Assembly: GCA_025352045.1 (NCBI GenBank)
Contig: JANXUD010000141.1
Coordinates: 1-35,330 of the forward strand
DNA: 35,330 nucleotides
Source: Gammaproteobacteria bacterium
Lineage (GTDB): Bacteria > Pseudomonadota > Gammaproteobacteria > Xanthomonadales > Xanthomonadaceae
Reading direction: 5' to 3'
The notes beneath the pieces are model-generated. The model was not told where the DNA came from and made no database searches. It saw only the letters and a program-made list of their open reading frames with translations. This document shows positions 16,245-26,664 of this stretch, in pieces. The position numbers and the translations under genes are program-made. Position 1 is the first letter of the stretch, and each line of letters begins with the position of its first letter.

Positions 16245-17090
16245 TCAGCCGCGCAGGACCCGGCCAAGCCGCGCGCCCAGGCGCGTCTGCGTTTCCGGGG
16301 CCACCGCATCCACCGACACCGTGTCTCGCGGGAACAGCATGATCACCGTCGATCCGTAGTTGAAGCGCGCCATCTCCGCGAAGCGCCCCAGCCGGATGTC
16401 GCGATCACGGAAATCCAGGCGCCAGGGCTGGTGGCCGTAGGGCGGGATGTTGACGCCGTTCCACACCGTCTCCACGCCCGACACCAGCAGCGCGCCGACC
16501 ATCACCACGCACATCGGCCCGAAATCGGTGTCGAAATGGCAGACCAGGCGTTCGTTGCGGGCGAACAGGCGCGGGATGGCGCGCACGGCCCAGGGCGCGA
16601 CGCTGAACAGGCGGCCGGGGACGTGCAGGGTTTCGACCAGGCGACCGCCCCAGGGCATGTGCACCCGGTGGTAGTCGCGTGGCGAGAGGTAGATGTTGGC
16701 GAAACTGCCGTCGGCATAGGGCAGGGCGGCCGCGTCGTCGCCCAGCAGCTCGGCCGCAGTGAAGAACTGGCCCTTGGCCTGGAAAATGCGCCCGGCCTCG
16801 ATCCGCCCGCACTGGCTCATGGCGCCGTCGGCCGGCATCAGCAGCGCCTGCGGGTCCGCATCGGGGATGCGCGCGCCCGGCGCGAGCGCGCGGGTGAAGA
16901 AGGCGTTGAAACTCGGGTAGTTCTCGAGTTCCGGATCGGCGGCTTCGGCCACGTTGATGGAAAACGCGGACACCGCGCTGCGGATCAGCCAGCGCTTGAG
17001 CGGCCGCCAGCGCGAGTAGGCGATGGACCGCGCGAGCGCGGACATCAGGCGGTGCGGGAGCACGTATTGCAGGAAGACCGCCGGGCTCAC
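16245..17090 (-). CDS. psd: Phosphatidylserine decarboxylase Psd
   Basis: Psd converts phosphatidylserine to phosphatidylethanolamine at the inner membrane. The 281-aa proenzyme cuts itself at the Gly-Ser bond of YGSTVIMLF (Ser about 247), and that Ser becomes the pyruvoyl cofactor of the alpha chain. Family landmarks are [14 protein letters not shown] at the N terminus, [46 protein letters not shown] (catalytic Asp/His) and [16 protein letters not shown]. The GTG at 17090 overlaps the SCO1 stop (GTGA) and places LQYVLP where E. coli Psd has LQYILP. The open frame continues far upstream across SCO1, but that stretch is not psd. Confidence 0.96.
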   Translation of the reverse strand: MSPAVFLQYVLPHRLMSALARSIAYSRWRPLKRWLIRSAVSAFSINVAEAADPELENYPSFNAFFTRALAPGARIPDADPQALLMPADGAMSQCGRIEAGRIFQAKGQFFTAAELLGDDAAALPYADGSFANIYLSPRDYHRVHMPWGGRLVETLHVPGRLFSVAPWAVRAIPRLFARNERLVCHFDTDFGPMCVVMVGALLVSGVETVWNGVNIPPYGHQPWRLDFRDRDIRLGRFAEMARFNYGSTVIMLFPRDTVSVDAVAPETQTRLGARLGRVLRG

Positions 17091-17761
17091 GGCCGCGCCT
17101 TCGACAGCGCGGCAAGGTCGTTGGCGATCGCCTTCCAGTCCAGCGGCGGACGCACCACGCCGGCCTCGCGACCCTGCGCATCGAGCACGACCAGGGTGGC
17201 GCTGTGGTCCATGCTGTAGTCGCCGCCCGGGGTGGGGACTTTCATGTACACCAGGCCCAGTGCGGCGGCGGCGCGCGCGAGATCGTCCGGCGAGGAGCTT
17301 GCGGCCAGGGTGTCGGGCGAGAAGAAGCGCGTGTATGCACCCACCACGGCCGGCGTGTCGCGTTCCGGGTCCACGGTCAGGAAGAGCAGCCGCGGCCGCG
17401 TCGCCGCGGGCAGGGCGCGCCATTGCGCCTGGGCCTTGGCCAGCTCGGCCAGGGTGGTCGGGCAGACGTCGGGACAGTGGGTGAAGCCGAGGAAGACCAG
17501 GGTCCAGTGGCCGGACAGCGTCGCCGTCGTCGCCTTGCTGCCGTCGGCCAGGTCGAGTGAAAACGGCGGCAGTACGCGCGCCGGTTCGATCAGCCGCACG
17601 GCCTGCAGGGCAGGGTGGGATGGGTTCCTGCCCGCGACAGCGGGCGCGCCGACGCCGACCCAGCGCTGCGCCGCGTACAGGCCGAGCCCCGCCGCGAATG
17701 CCGCAGCGATGACGAGGAGGGTGGAGCGACTGGCGAAGCCGCGGTGCGCGCGCGTGGGCAT
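17087..17761 (-). CDS. SCO1/SenC-family copper chaperone
   Basis: This is a membrane-anchored thioredoxin-fold protein of 224 aa, of the kind that delivers copper to the CuA site of cytochrome oxidase or acts in redox defence. One N-terminal membrane segment (about 13-31) is followed by the SCO domain. The copper ligands are present: [11 protein letters not shown] (C96, C100) and the distal His in [11 protein letters not shown] (H186). The start is ATG 17761, only 5 nt after a TATACT -10 on the minus strand, so the mRNA is probably leaderless. It is first in an operon with psd (GTGA overlap), bpt and the EEP lipoprotein gene. No cytochrome oxidase genes are in view. Confidence 0.94.
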   Translation of the reverse strand: MPTRAHRGFASRSTLLVIAAAFAAGLGLYAAQRWVGVGAPAVAGRNPSHPALQAVRLIEPARVLPPFSLDLADGSKATTATLSGHWTLVFLGFTHCPDVCPTTLAELAKAQAQWRALPAATRPRLLFLTVDPERDTPAVVGAYTRFFSPDTLAASSSPDDLARAAAALGLVYMKVPTPGGDYSMDHSATLVVLDAQGREAGVVRPPLDWKAIANDLAALSKARP

Positions 17762-17763
17762 GT

Positions 17764-17822
17764 CCCAGTATAGCGGGGGCCGGCAGCGCGAGGCCGGGCG
17801 GCGCGGCCGACGCTATACTGGG
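17764..17822. promoter_or_regulatory. Divergent SCO1/prmB promoters forming a 12-bp inverted repeat
   Basis: CCCAGTATAGCG (17764-17775) and CGCTATACTGGG (17811-17822) are perfect reverse complements and hold the two -10 boxes. These are TATACT on the minus strand (17772-17767) and TATACT on the plus strand (17814-17819). With a usual 17-bp spacer, both -35 regions fall on the same bases near 17790-17796, the centre of symmetry. Neither -35 is close to TTGACA. The minus -10 lies 5 nt before the SCO1 ATG; the plus -10 lies 27 nt before the prmB ATG. Confidence 0.75.
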
Positions 17823-17846
17823 CGCTTTCGCGGGACATGGCCGGGC

Positions 17847-18761
17847 ATGAGCGCCGAACTGCGCACGATCATCGATTTCATCCGCTTCGGGGCCACGCGC
17901 TTCGGCGCCGCGGGGCTGACCTTCGGGCACAGCTACGACAATGCGCTGGACGAAGCGACCCAGCTGGTGCTGCACGCACTGCACCTGCCGCATGACCTCG
18001 GCCCGGCCTACGGCCAGGCGCGCCTGGTGGCGGACGAGAAGGCCGCCGTGCTGGCGCTGTTCGACCGGCGCATCGACGAGCGCATCCCGGCCTGCTACCT
18101 GACGGGCGAAGCCTGGTTTGCCGGACTCAGCTTCAAGGCGGACCCGCGCGCCCTGGTGCCACGTTCGCCGATCGCCGAACTGATCGAAGCAGGCTTCGAG
18201 CCCTGGCTGGGCAATCGCCCGGTCGAGCGGGTGCTGGACCTGTGCACGGGCGGCGGCTGCATCGCGATCGCCACGGCGCACTACAACCCGCACTGGCAGG
18301 TGGACGCCGTGGACCTGTCCGACGATGCCCTGTCCCTGGCCCGCGAAAACATCAAGCGCCTGGACGTGGACAACGTCCGGTTGCTCAAGTCCAACCTCTT
18401 CGAGGCGCTGGATGGCCAGGTGTACGACCTGATCGTGAGCAATCCACCCTACGTCACCCACGCCGAGACCGACGCGCTGCCGCCCGAGTACGCGCACGAA
18501 CCCGAGCTCGGGCTCCGCGCCGGCGACGATGGCCTGGACTTGGCGCTGAGGATCCTGCGCGATGCGCCCGCGCACCTGTCGCCGGTCGGCCTGCTGGTCT
18601 GTGAAGTCGGCGAGAGCGAGAAGGCCCTGGCCGAACTTCTGCCCGAGCTCGACTTCGCCTGGGTGGAGTTCAAGGTCGGGCAGATGGGGATCTTCGCGAT
18701 CGACCGCGACCAACTGGTCGAACACCATGCGCGCATCAAGTCGCTGGCCGACGCACGCTGA
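17847..18761 (+). CDS. prmB: Ribosomal protein L3 glutamine methyltransferase PrmB
   Basis: PrmB is an S-adenosylmethionine-dependent N5-glutamine methyltransferase of 304 aa that modifies ribosomal protein L3. An N-terminal helical part (1-95) holds the family's [23 protein letters not shown]. The SAM site is [16 protein letters not shown] (129-144) and the catalytic NPPY is at 199-202 in [17 protein letters not shown]. The AxxxPPE-like segment [17 protein letters not shown] separates PrmB from PrmC. The start is ATG 17847; an ATG at 17837 is out of frame. The stop shares one base with the aroC start (TGATG). Confidence 0.95.
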   Translation: MSAELRTIIDFIRFGATRFGAAGLTFGHSYDNALDEATQLVLHALHLPHDLGPAYGQARLVADEKAAVLALFDRRIDERIPACYLTGEAWFAGLSFKADPRALVPRSPIAELIEAGFEPWLGNRPVERVLDLCTGGGCIAIATAHYNPHWQVDAVDLSDDALSLARENIKRLDVDNVRLLKSNLFEALDGQVYDLIVSNPPYVTHAETDALPPEYAHEPELGLRAGDDGLDLALRILRDAPAHLSPVGLLVCEVGESEKALAELLPELDFAWVEFKVGQMGIFAIDRDQLVEHHARIKSLADAR

Positions 18762-19852
18762 TGGGCGCCAATTCCTTCGGCACGCTGTTCACCGTCACCA
18801 CCTTCGGCGAGAGCCACGGGCCGGCGATCGGCTGCGTGGTGGATGGTTGCCCGCCCGGCGTCGCGCTCGCGCCCGACGACTTCGTCGCCGACCTCGCGCG
18901 CCGCGCCACCGGCAAGACGCGGCATACCTCACAGCGGCACGAGGACGATGTCGTCGAGATCCTGTCCGGTGTCTACGAGGGACGGACCACCGGCACGCCG
19001 ATCGCCCTGCTGGTGCGCAACACCGACGCGCGCAGCAAGGACTACGCCAGGATCACCGAACAATTCCGGCCGGGGCACGCCGACTACACCTACTGGCAGA
19101 AGTACGGCATCCGCGATCCGCGCGGCGGTGGCCGCAGCTCGGCGCGCGAGACGACCATGCGCGTCGCCGCCGCGGTGATCGCGCGCAAGTGGCTGGCCGA
19201 GCGCTTCGGCGTGCGCATCCGCGGCCATGTGTCGCAGATCGGCGGGATCCGGCCGCGCGGCTTCGACTGGAACGTGGTCGAGGCCAATCCGTTCTTCTGG
19301 CCCGATGCGTCCCAGGTCGGCGAACTCGAGGCCTTCATGGATGCGCTGCGCAAGTCCGGCGATTCGGTCGGCGCGCGCGTGGACGTGGTCGCCGAGGGTG
19401 TGCCGCCGGGCTGGGGCGAACCGGTGTACGGCAAGCTCGACGCCGAACTGGCCGCGGCGATGATGGGCATCAATGCGGTGAAGGGCGTGGAGATCGGCGC
19501 CGGCTTCGCCAGCATCGAGCAACCGGGCAGCGTGCATCGTGATGCCATGACGCCCGCGGGCTTCGGCAGCAACCACGCTGGCGGCGTGCTCGGCGGCATC
19601 TCCACCGGCCAGCCGGTCACCGTCTCGGTCGCCTTCAAGCCCACGTCCAGCCTGCGCCTGCCGGCGCCAAGCATCGACATGGCCGGCGAGGCGGTCGAGA
19701 CCGTCGTCACCGGCCGCCACGATCCTTGCGTCGGCCTCCGCGCGGTGCCTATCTGCGAAGCGATGCTGGCCCTGGTGCTGATGGACCAGGCGCTGCGCCA
19801 TCGGGCGCAGTGCGCTGATGTCGGACCGGTGTCGCCACGGATCCCGACTTGA
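18761..19852 (+). CDS. aroC: Chorismate synthase AroC
   Basis: AroC is the last enzyme of the shikimate pathway. It turns 5-enolpyruvylshikimate-3-phosphate into chorismate with reduced FMN. The 363-aa protein carries the signatures [18 protein letters not shown] (conserved His), [29 protein letters not shown] and [17 protein letters not shown] near the C terminus (conserved Asp-Pro). Length is normal. It is coupled to prmB by a one-base overlap. Downstream lies a REP-like unit and then asd; no terminator with a T tract is visible in the 60-bp gap. Confidence 0.97.
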   Translation: MGANSFGTLFTVTTFGESHGPAIGCVVDGCPPGVALAPDDFVADLARRATGKTRHTSQRHEDDVVEILSGVYEGRTTGTPIALLVRNTDARSKDYARITEQFRPGHADYTYWQKYGIRDPRGGGRSSARETTMRVAAAVIARKWLAERFGVRIRGHVSQIGGIRPRGFDWNVVEANPFFWPDASQVGELEAFMDALRKSGDSVGARVDVVAEGVPPGWGEPVYGKLDAELAAAMMGINAVKGVEIGAGFASIEQPGSVHRDAMTPAGFGSNHAGGVLGGISTGQPVTVSVAFKPTSSLRLPAPSIDMAGEAVETVVTGRHDPCVGLRAVPICEAMLALVLMDQALRHRAQCADVGPVSPRIPT

Positions 19853-19871
19853 GCGTTGCGTCACAGAGAAA

Positions 19872-19888
19872 TCGCGGCTGAAGCCGCT
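19872..19888. repeat. Single REP-like unit upstream of asd
   Basis: The sequence TCGCGGCTGAAGCCGCT contains GCGGC, a TGAA loop and GCCGC. It is identical to the 17-mer at 31181-31197 and the reverse complement of 31157-31173. It lies between the aroC stop and the asd start, directly before the heptamer array. It may form an RNA hairpin at the 3' end of the prmB-aroC message. Confidence 0.8.
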
Positions 19889-19906
19889 CCCACGAATCGC
19901 GGAACC

Positions 19907-19948
19907 TTACGAATGCCGACTGCCGAAACCCGAATCCCGAATCCCGGC
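19907..19948 (+). repeat. Degenerate 7-bp tandem array spanning the asd start codon
   Basis: Six heptamers run in register: TTACGAA, TGCCGAC, TGCCGAA, ACCCGAA, TCCCGAA, TCCCGGC. The asd ATG (19913-19915) is formed by the last base of unit 1 and the first two of unit 2. Units 2-6 are translated as the N-terminal extension of Asd. Loss or gain of a unit after the ATG would shift the frame, because 7 is not a multiple of 3. Confidence 0.75.
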
Positions 19949-20956
19949 GTCACCGTTGCCGTCGTCGGCGCCACCGGCGCGGTCGGCGAGACGATGCTGG
20001 CGATCCTGGAAGAACGCAATTTCCCCGTCGGGGAACTCGTTGCCCTGGCCAGCGCGCGTTCTGCCGGCACGACCATCCGCTTCCGCGGCCAGGACATCGT
20101 GGTGCGCGACCTGGCCAGCTTCGATCCACAGGGCGTGGACATCGCCCTGTTCTCGGCCGGCGGCGCCACCTCGAAGGAATACGCGCCGCGCTTCGCCGCC
20201 GCGGGCGCCATCGTCGTCGACAACAGCTCGGCCTTCCGCTACGACGAGGACGTGCCCCTGGTCGTCGTCGAGGTGAATCCCGACGCGATGAAAACCGTGC
20301 CGCGCGGCATCATCGCCAATCCGAACTGCTCGACCATGCAACTGGTGGTGGCGCTGGCGCCGATCCACCGCGCCGTGGGCATCGAGCGCATCAACGTGGC
20401 GACCTACCAGTCCGTGTCGGGTGGCGGCCGTTCGGCGATGGAGGAGCTCGGCCGGCAGACCGCGGCGATCCTGGCCTTCCAGGACCCCGAACCGAAGAAG
20501 TTCCCGGTGCAGATCGCCTTCAACCTGATCCCGCACATCGACGACTTCCAGGACAACGGCTTCACCAAGGAAGAGATGAAGCTGGTCTGGGAGACACGCA
20601 AGATCCTTGGCGACGACGCGATCATGGTCAATCCGACCGCGGTGCGGGTGCCGGTGTTCTACGGGCACTCCGAAGCGGTGCACATCGAGACCCGGCGCAA
20701 GATCACCGCCGTCGAGGCACGCGCGCTGCTGGAACAGGCCCCGGGCGTGGAAGTGGTGGACGAGCGCAAGCCCGGCGGCTACCCGACCCCGGTCACCCAT
20801 GCCTCGGGCCGGGACCCGGTCTTCGTCGGCCGGATCCGCGAGGACATCTCGCATCCGCGCGGACTGGACCTGTGGGTGGTTTCGGACAATATCCGGAAGG
20901 GCGCGGCCCTGAACGCCGTGCAGATTGCAGAGCTTTGGTTGATAAATCGCGCGTAA
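19913..20956 (+). CDS. asd: Aspartate-semialdehyde dehydrogenase Asd
   Basis: Asd makes aspartate semialdehyde from aspartyl phosphate with NADPH, the branch step to lysine/diaminopimelate, threonine and methionine. It is 347 aa. It has the Rossmann motif VAVVGATGAVGETML, SAGGATSKEYAPRF, VVDNSSAFRY, the catalytic Cys in IANPNCSTMQLV (C139) and SVSGGGRSAMEELGRQT. The part before VAVVGATG is a 14-residue lead-in, of which about 12 residues (MPTAETRIPNPG) are encoded by the heptamer array. No in-frame ATG, GTG or TTG lies between it and the Rossmann fold, so ATG 19913 is the likely start. No Shine-Dalgarno sequence is visible. The palindrome TAACCGGTTA overlaps the stop. Confidence 0.96.
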   Translation: MPTAETRIPNPGVTVAVVGATGAVGETMLAILEERNFPVGELVALASARSAGTTIRFRGQDIVVRDLASFDPQGVDIALFSAGGATSKEYAPRFAAAGAIVVDNSSAFRYDEDVPLVVVEVNPDAMKTVPRGIIANPNCSTMQLVVALAPIHRAVGIERINVATYQSVSGGGRSAMEELGRQTAAILAFQDPEPKKFPVQIAFNLIPHIDDFQDNGFTKEEMKLVWETRKILGDDAIMVNPTAVRVPVFYGHSEAVHIETRRKITAVEARALLEQAPGVEVVDERKPGGYPTPVTHASGRDPVFVGRIREDISHPRGLDLWVVSDNIRKGAALNAVQIAELWLINRA

Positions 20957-21048
20957 CCGGTTATTCAGCAAGGGATCGCAGGCGCGCGCCGGCCCCCGCC
21001 GACCCCGCCTGATTGCCTCCGCCTTCGACCCTACCCGGGAGTCGCACC

Positions 21049-23646
21049 GTGAACCACCGTCCGCTCATCCTCTCCGCTGCCCTGGCGCTTGCGCTGGCCA
21101 GCCCGGCCGCGTCCGCCATGGGCCTCGGCCAATTGCAGGTGAAGTCGGGGCTGAACCAGCCGCTGGTCGCCGAGATCCCGATCATTTCCGCGACCGCCAG
21201 CGAACTCGAGCAACTCGACGTGCGCCTGGCCTCGCCGGAGGCCTTCGCCCGGGTCGGCCTCGACCAGCCCGGCGAGCTGACGGCCAACCTGCAATTCAGC
21301 GTCGGCAAGAACACCCGCGGCCAGCCGGTGATCCGGGTCACGACCCCCACGCGCTTCACCGAGCCGTTGCTGAGCTTCCTGATCGAGGCGCAGTGGGGCA
21401 AGGGCGTGGTCACCCGTGAATACTCGGCCCTGATCGACCCGCCGTACATCGCGCCGGCCATCGTCAAGCCGCTGCTGACCCCGGCCATCGCCGCGGCGCC
21501 GCCGCCGCCGGTCGAGATCGCGACCCCGGCCCCGATGCGGGACGCGCCTGCAGTCCAGGCACCGGCCACGCGTCCGGTGGCGGAAAGCGCGCCGGCGCCG
21601 TCCGAACCCCTGCCCGCGGCGCCCACGCCAGCGGAGGTCGCGCCGCCGCCGCAGCCGATCGCTGCCGAGCCGATGTCCCAGCCCGACTACGTGCCGCCGC
21701 CGCCCGCGCCGGCCCCTGAGCCGGTGGCGGTCGCGCCGGAACCGGCGCCAGCACCGATGGCGGAACCGGAACCACAGCCGGCGCACGCGCCGATCGCCGC
21801 CGAGCCGCCGCCCGAGCCCGCCGCGACGCCGGTCGAGCCCGCGCCCAAGCCGGCGTCGCCCGAGCATGTCGGCCCGATCAAGCCCGGGCAGACCCTGTCC
21901 GGCATCGCCGGCAACCTGGGCACCGACGCCGGCGTATCGGTGAACCAGATGATGATCGCCCTGCTGCACGCCAACCCCGACGCGTTCGACGCCAACAACG
22001 TCAACCGGCTGCGCAGCGGCTCGGTGCTTCGCGTGCCCGGCCAGGACGAGGTCAAGCAGCTGAGCGCCGCCGAGGCCGCGATGCTGGTCCGCGAGCAAGC
22101 CAACAGCTGGAGGACGCCGCGCCAGGCAGTGCCGCAGCCGGTCGAGGCGCCGGCCCCGGCCGAGCCACCTCCCGCGCATGACATCGCCGCCGCGCCGCCG
22201 ACGCCCAAGCCCGAGTCGAAGCCCGAGCCCAAGCCGGCAGGCAAGCCCGAACCCAAGCCCGAACCCAAGCCTGCGCCGACGCCCGAACCCATCGCCAAGG
22301 CTGCGCCGATTGCATCCAAGCCTGCGGGGCCAACGCCCGTGGCGCCGCCCCAGGTCGCCAGCAAGCCGGCGCGCCCGGCATCTCGACTGGAAATCGTCCC
22401 GCCCGCCGGCGATGCCCGGGCCCGGGGCGCGCAGTCCGGCGCCGCGTCGGGTGCAGGAGGCACGGAGTTGCGCGCGGAGCTGGTGCAGGCGCGCGAGGAC
22501 CTGGCCGCAAAGACATCCGAAGTCGGCGAGCTGCAGTCGCGGCTGTCCGATCTCGAAAAGCAGCAGGCCGATCGCCAGCGCCTGATCGACTTGCAGAACA
22601 GCAAGCTCAAGGAACTGCAGGATCGCCTGCAGCAGATGGAAGCGGCGAAGGCCGCGGCACCGGCCGCCGTCGCTGCAGCCCCGGCACCGGGCGGCGCTCC
22701 CGCCCAGACTGGCCCCGCCACGCCCGCGTCTCCGCCCTGGTACATGCATCCCTACCTGCTTGCCGGCGCCCTGCTGGTCCTGCTTGGCGCGATCGTGCTG
22801 GGCCTGCGTCGACGCAAGCCTGGCTCCGACCCCGAGGCGCGTGGTTCCAGGTTGTCCGACGACGAAGCCCTGCGCGCGAGCATGGCCAAGACGCGCGAGG
22901 CCGGCGAGCGCATCCGCCGGGACCCCGCGCCCGTGGCGACGGTCCCGCCGGTTGATTCCGACCTGCAGTCCAGGCTCGACGCAGTGAGCCAGCGGCCGCA
23001 GGACCTCGAGGCCCGGCTCAACCTGCTGCGCCTCTACCACGCCCGCGGCGATGCCCTGCAGTACGAACAGGCAGCGCAGTCCATGCGCGGCCAGGTGCCG
23101 AGCACCCTCGATCCGCGCTGGCGCGAGGCGGTGGTGATGGGTGCGGCCTTGCTGCCGGGCCATGCGCTGTTTGGGCAGGCTGGCTGGAATACCCCGCGTT
23201 TCGAAGCCGAGTCGGGCAAGCCTGCCGCCACCCCCGCCGAGCCGGCGCCCGTGCCGGCGGCTGAGCCGTCTGCGCCAGCCGGCGCCGCGGTGCCTGCCCG
23301 CGATCCCGCGACGGTCCGCGTCTTCGACCCGCCCGCCGACTACGAAAGCGCCCTGCAGCACGAAAGCCCGCTGATCCGCGACGAGCCCGACCTGAGCGAG
23401 CTCAACCTCGACGACCACGCCACCGTGTTCGGCAACGCCTTCGGCGCGCCGCCCACGGACATCCACCGCAGCGAGGCGGAGATAATGGCCGAGGACCAGA
23501 GCAGTTCCACGCGGATCGAGCTGGCCAAGGCCTACCTCGACATCGGCGACGTGGATGGGGCACGCAGCATGCTGGAAGAGGTGTTGATCGAGGGTGGGCC
23601 AAGCGCCAAGGCGGAGGCCGGGCGCATCCTGCGCGAATTGCCCTGA
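21049..23646 (+). CDS. fimV: FimV-family LysM-domain protein
   Basis: FimV-type proteins are polar inner-membrane scaffolds needed for type IV pilus function and cAMP signalling in Pseudomonas. This one is 865 aa. It has a signal peptide ([17 protein letters not shown]), an N-terminal FimV domain ([22 protein letters not shown], about 24-145) and a long Pro/Ala/Glu-rich part. A LysM-like peptidoglycan-binding segment follows (about 273-330, [17 protein letters not shown] to LRVPGQDEV). After it come PKPEPKP repeats (about 385-415), a coiled coil (about 473-535), one membrane helix (about 564-590) and the conserved C-terminal TPR-like domain ([28 protein letters not shown], about 819-865). The start is GTG 21049 with CGGGAG 8 nt before it. 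The stretch 20957-21048 shows no clear promoter. Confidence 0.92.
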   Translation: MNHRPLILSAALALALASPAASAMGLGQLQVKSGLNQPLVAEIPIISATASELEQLDVRLASPEAFARVGLDQPGELTANLQFSVGKNTRGQPVIRVTTPTRFTEPLLSFLIEAQWGKGVVTREYSALIDPPYIAPAIVKPLLTPAIAAAPPPPVEIATPAPMRDAPAVQAPATRPVAESAPAPSEPLPAAPTPAEVAPPPQPIAAEPMSQPDYVPPPPAPAPEPVAVAPEPAPAPMAEPEPQPAHAPIAAEPPPEPAATPVEPAPKPASPEHVGPIKPGQTLSGIAGNLGTDAGVSVNQMMIALLHANPDAFDANNVNRLRSGSVLRVPGQDEVKQLSAAEAAMLVREQANSWRTPRQAVPQPVEAPAPAEPPPAHDIAAAPPTPKPESKPEPKPAGKPEPKPEPKPAPTPEPIAKAAPIASKPAGPTPVAPPQVASKPARPASRLEIVPPAGDARARGAQSGAASGAGGTELRAELVQAREDLAAKTSEVGELQSRLSDLEKQQADRQRLIDLQNSKLKELQDRLQQMEAAKAAAPAAVAAAPAPGGAPAQTGPATPASPPWYMHPYLLAGALLVLLGAIVLGLRRRKPGSDPEARGSRLSDDEALRASMAKTREAGERIRRDPAPVATVPPVDSDLQSRLDAVSQRPQDLEARLNLLRLYHARGDALQYEQAAQSMRGQVPSTLDPRWREAVVMGAALLPGHALFGQAGWNTPRFEAESGKPAATPAEPAPVPAAEPSAPAGAAVPARDPATVRVFDPPADYESALQHESPLIRDEPDLSELNLDDHATVFGNAFGAPPTDIHRSEAEIMAEDQSSSTRIELAKAYLDIGDVDGARSMLEEVLIEGGPSAKAEAGRILRELP
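22202..22290 (+). repeat. PKPEPKP-coding degenerate repeat in fimV
   Basis: AAGCCCGA(A/G)CCC units recur at irregular 6- and 12-bp spacing and encode Lys-Pro-Glu-Pro repeats. The stretch is in frame throughout. It probably forms a rigid extended spacer between the LysM segment and the coiled coil. Confidence 0.65.
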
Positions 23647-23651
23647 GCAGC

Positions 23652-24419
23652 TTGCGCCACGCGATCGGCATCGAGTACGACGGCAGCGGCTTCCTCGGCT
23701 GGCAGCGCCACCATGGCGGGCCGACCGTGCAGGCGGCGGTGGAGACTGCGCTGGGCTTCGTCGCCGATGCGCCGGTCGAGGTCACCTGCGCCGGTCGCAC
23801 CGATGCCCGCGTGCACGCTGCCTGCCAGGTGGCGCACTTCGATGCGCCGGTGGAACGCGCCCCGCGCGCCTGGTTGCTCGGCGCCAACAGTCGCCTGCCC
23901 GACGCCGTGCGCCTGCTCTGGTGCCAGACCGTGGAAGCGGGATTTCACGCCCGCTATGCAGCGCGCGCGCGAAGCTACCGCTACCGCATCCTCAACCGCG
24001 CGATCGCACCGGCCTTGCTGCGCCAGCACCTGGCCTGGGAACGGCTGCCGCTCGACGCCGATGCCATGCACGCCGCCGCGCAGGCCCTGGTCGGCGAACA
24101 CGATTTCAGCGCCTTCCGCACCGCGCAGTGCCAGGCGAAGCATCCGATGCGCAACCTGCACGCGATCGCGGTGCAACGGGAAGGAGGCGAGGTGGTGGTG
24201 TCGGTGACCGCGAATGCCTTCCTGCACCACATGGTCCGCAATATCGTCGGCAGCCTGCTGGTGGTGGGGCGCGGACAGCAGGCGCCGGGCTGGGTCGGCG
24301 CCTTGCTGGAGGGCCGGGACCGGACGGTCGCGGGGCCCACTGCCCCGGCCGAAGGCCTCACCTTCCTTGGCCCGCGTTATCCGGCCGAGTGGGCGCTGCC
24401 GCCCGGGGTGAGCCTGTGA
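23652..24419 (+). CDS. truA: tRNA pseudouridine synthase A (TruA)
   Basis: TruA isomerises uridines 38-40 in the tRNA anticodon stem. The 255-aa protein has the opening [16 protein letters not shown], the catalytic [11 protein letters not shown] (D51) and [18 protein letters not shown]. The C-terminal signature is [22 protein letters not shown]. The start appears to be TTG 23652, 5 bp after the fimV stop; no ATG or GTG lies close by and the protein begins directly with the first strand of the fold. Its stop overlaps the trpF GTG (GTGA). The fimV-truA-trpF order is typical of xanthomonads. Confidence 0.95.
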   Translation: MRHAIGIEYDGSGFLGWQRHHGGPTVQAAVETALGFVADAPVEVTCAGRTDARVHAACQVAHFDAPVERAPRAWLLGANSRLPDAVRLLWCQTVEAGFHARYAARARSYRYRILNRAIAPALLRQHLAWERLPLDADAMHAAAQALVGEHDFSAFRTAQCQAKHPMRNLHAIAVQREGGEVVVSVTANAFLHHMVRNIVGSLLVVGRGQQAPGWVGALLEGRDRTVAGPTAPAEGLTFLGPRYPAEWALPPGVSL

Positions 24420-25028
24420 CCCGGACGCGGGTCAAATTCTGCGGGCTGACCAGGCCGGGTGATGTCCGCCTGGCCTGCGAACTGGGCGTGGATGCGCTCG
24501 GGTTCGTCCTCGCCCGCGGCAGCACCCGCCAACTGGCGCCGGCCCAGCTGGCCGGGCTGCGCGCGGCGGTGTCGCCGATGGTGGACGTGGTGGCGCTGTT
24601 CCAGGACACGCCTGGGAGCGATGCGCTCGATGCGATCCATCGCCTGCGCCCGACCCTGCTCCAGTTCCACGGCCGCGAGGACGATGCGTTCTGCCGCAGC
24701 TTCGGCATTCCGTTCGTCAAGACCCTGCCGATGGCCGGCGGCCCCGACGACGCGCTGGCCATGTCGCGGCGCTACCCCTCGGCGGTGGCCTTCCTGCTCG
24801 ACGGCCACGGCCACGGCGAGGGCGGGGGCCGCGGCGTCGCCTTCGACTGGACCCTTGCGCCGCGCCTGGCGCGGCCGGTTTTCCTGGCCGGCGGCCTGTC
24901 GCCGCACAATGTCGGCCACGCCATCGCCACCGTGCGACCCTATGCAGTGGATGTCAGCAGTGGCATCGAATCCGCGCCGGGCTGCAAGGACGGCGACAAG
25001 ATGCAACATTTCCTCGACGAGGTCCGAC

Positions 25029-25045
<17 letters not shown>
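24416..25045 (+). CDS. trpF: Phosphoribosylanthranilate isomerase TrpF
   Basis: TrpF performs the Amadori rearrangement of phosphoribosylanthranilate in tryptophan synthesis. It is a single-domain TIM barrel of 209 aa, not fused to TrpC. The catalytic Cys is in [11 protein letters not shown] (C9). [36 protein letters not shown] (catalytic Asp) and [11 protein letters not shown], with [15 protein letters not shown], form the phosphate-binding C-terminal loops. GTG 24416 overlaps the truA stop by 4 bp. Its last 17 bp overlap the trpB start region. Confidence 0.96.
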
Positions 25046-26288
<1,243 letters not shown>

Positions 26289-26320
26289 GCCACCGCCCGG
26301 ACCGCGGCGCCCGGCTCCGC

Positions 26321-26326
26321 TAGAAT
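26321..26326 (+). promoter_or_regulatory. Candidate -10 box (TAGAAT) after trpB
   Basis: TAGAAT in the context CCGCTAGAATGAGCGG lies 48 bp before the ATG at 26374, in the only sizeable gap of the trp cluster. CCGCT and AGCGG flank it as a short inverted repeat. It suggests that the two small genes, trpA and perhaps accD can be transcribed separately from trpFB. No good -35 is seen. Confidence 0.45.
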
Positions 26327-26373
26327 GAGCGGTTCCAAGCCGCCGTCCGCGCCCATTCGTTCCGGAAACCCCC

Positions 26374-26664
26374 ATGAACCAGCCACGCGTCGCCCTTCCC
26401 CCGCAGCTCCACGCCTGCGTCAACCAGTTCCTGGAGCAGGCCAATGCCATGCAGGCCACCCAGAAATACGACGCGATCAGCGCCTCGCTGCTGTATGCCG
26501 CGGCCCGCTACAACGTGCACGGTTTCATCCAGCAGGGCGATGCCGCGCATTTCAGCCGGGTCGACTTCATCGGCTACATGACCGACCTGTACAAGCGCAT
26601 GCTGGAAGAACAGCTGGACGTGCTCAGCGGCGTGGTCGAGGACAAGCCGGAGGTGGCGCCGTGA
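26374..26664 (+). CDS. DUF3144-like small protein, first of a pair
   Basis: This all-helical soluble protein of 96 aa resembles DUF3144 proteins, with CVNQFLEQANAMQ, SASLLYAAARYNVHGF and FIGYMTDLYKRMLEEQLD. Function is unknown. It aligns with the next gene product: VNQFLEQAN with VNDFIQMAN, AARYNVHGF with FARYSAHHY, and YMTDLYKRMLEEQLDVL with YIGGAVKQLVLGHLEDI. The two are therefore diverged tandem paralogues. A -10-like TAGAAT precedes it, and its stop overlaps the next start (GTGA). Confidence 0.85.
   Translation: MNQPRVALPPQLHACVNQFLEQANAMQATQKYDAISASLLYAAARYNVHGFIQQGDAAHFSRVDFIGYMTDLYKRMLEEQLDVLSGVVEDKPEVAP

Noticed and set aside
17837-17839. ATG at 17837 as the prmB start
   Set aside because: It is 10 bp before ATG 17847 and out of frame with prmB.
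16245-18728. A minus-strand frame open for over 800 codons across psd, SCO1 and prmB
   Set aside because: Only the last 281 codons read as a protein family (Psd). The upstream part is antisense or out of frame to two clear genes and is Arg/Gly/Ala-rich, as expected from GC-rich third positions.
20954-20963. TAACCGGTTA palindrome at the asd stop as an operator
   Set aside because: A 10-bp palindrome occurs often by chance, is not repeated nearby and lies 86 bp before fimV without promoter elements.
21031-23466. Long minus-strand open frame opposite fimV
   Set aside because: It consists of Arg/Gly-rich low-complexity translation mirrored from the Pro/Ala-rich FimV codons, with no recognisable domain or ribosome-binding site.
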